From: Pycnopodia helianthoides
Lineage: Eukaryota > Echinodermata > Asteroidea > Forcipulatida > Asteriidae
Direction: 5' to 3'
Length of the DNA: 64,000 bases
Assembly (NCBI GenBank): GCA_032158295.1
Contig: CM063258.1
Coordinates: 14,545,703 to 14,609,702 of the forward strand
Shown: positions 63,890 through 64,000 of the stretch, one piece after another
How positions within the stretch are numbered: the first letter of the stretch is position 1
Layout: each line of letters opens with the position of its first letter
Translations under genes and position numbers: made by a program
Notes under the pieces: model-generated
Databases searched by the model: none
Told to the model about the DNA's origin: nothing
Seen by the model: only the letters and a program-made list of their open reading frames with translations

Positions 63890-64000
63890 TCTAGAAAGCG
63901 GTGGCATTCCGATTGCAGCGACAGAGGGCGGGAGCTCTTCCTTCCCGCTCAGAACCCTTGCCCCACCCGTACCCCCAAACGAGATCAAAAATGCACATAA
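63890..64000 (+). repeat. Partial copy of a sequence found near the palindrome ends
   Basis: 'CGCTCAGAACCCTTGCCCCA' ... 'GAGATCAAAAATGCACATAA' resembles 20773-20820 ('CGCTCAGAACGCTTGTCCCC', 'GTGAGATAAAAAACATACAT') and the inverse near 7690. It is cut by the window end. Confidence 0.6.

Overview
This is a window of an intron-rich, repeat-laden animal nuclear genome. Spliced genes with GT-AG introns, tRNA-derived SINEs, a DIRS-type retrotransposon, a Penelope-type hammerhead ribozyme and many small inverted-repeat transposons all point to a marine invertebrate. The proteins read closest to deuterostome versions, and an echinoderm is my best guess (inference, low certainty).

Three conserved protein genes were assembled exon by exon. 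(1) POLR1H/RPA12 (also called ZNRD1), plus strand, four exons from 1246 to 4560, 122 residues. (2) DHX16 (Prp2-type DEAH spliceosomal helicase), minus strand, twenty exons from 52502 down to 24046, about 1047 residues. (3) SSNA1, plus strand, three exons from 54395 to 58024, 118 residues. DHX16 and SSNA1 are head to head with 1.9 kb between their start codons. All three look intact; the only splice site I could not place cleanly is the 3' end of DHX16 exon 14.

Between POLR1H and DHX16 (about 4.6-23.6 kb) there is no convincing protein gene. This interval is dominated by a 13.5 kb imperfect palindrome (7507-20988). Each arm carries, from the outside in, unique-looking sequence, a ~60 bp tandem repeat, and a tandem array of ~130-145 bp units. 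Each unit contains a tRNA-like segment with a D arm, a T arm, matches to both Pol III internal promoter boxes and a T-run after it. There are 14 units in the left arm and about 19 in the right, in opposite orientation. A second, smaller inverted repeat sits at the centre. A TTAA-flanked small transposon is present in the left arm and absent from the matching site of the right arm, so the palindrome is not simply a recent assembly duplicate. I regard this structure as the most unusual thing in the window.

The DHX16 introns are full of insertions: a 5.0 kb internally deleted DIRS-like element (38665-43695) in intron 7, a LINE reverse-transcriptase fragment and a Penelope-like terminal fragment with a hammerhead ribozyme in intron 15, a 1.08 kb minisatellite of a 12 bp unit in intron 4, a 54 bp minisatellite that duplicates the exon 6 splice donor, several tRNA-derived SINEs and many MITEs. 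After SSNA1 (58-64 kb) only repeats are visible.

Functionally, POLR1H acts in RNA polymerase I transcription, DHX16 in pre-mRNA splicing, and SSNA1 at centrosomes and cilia. They do not form a pathway. The POLR1H-DHX16 linkage does recall the human MHC class I framework region, where both genes also lie.
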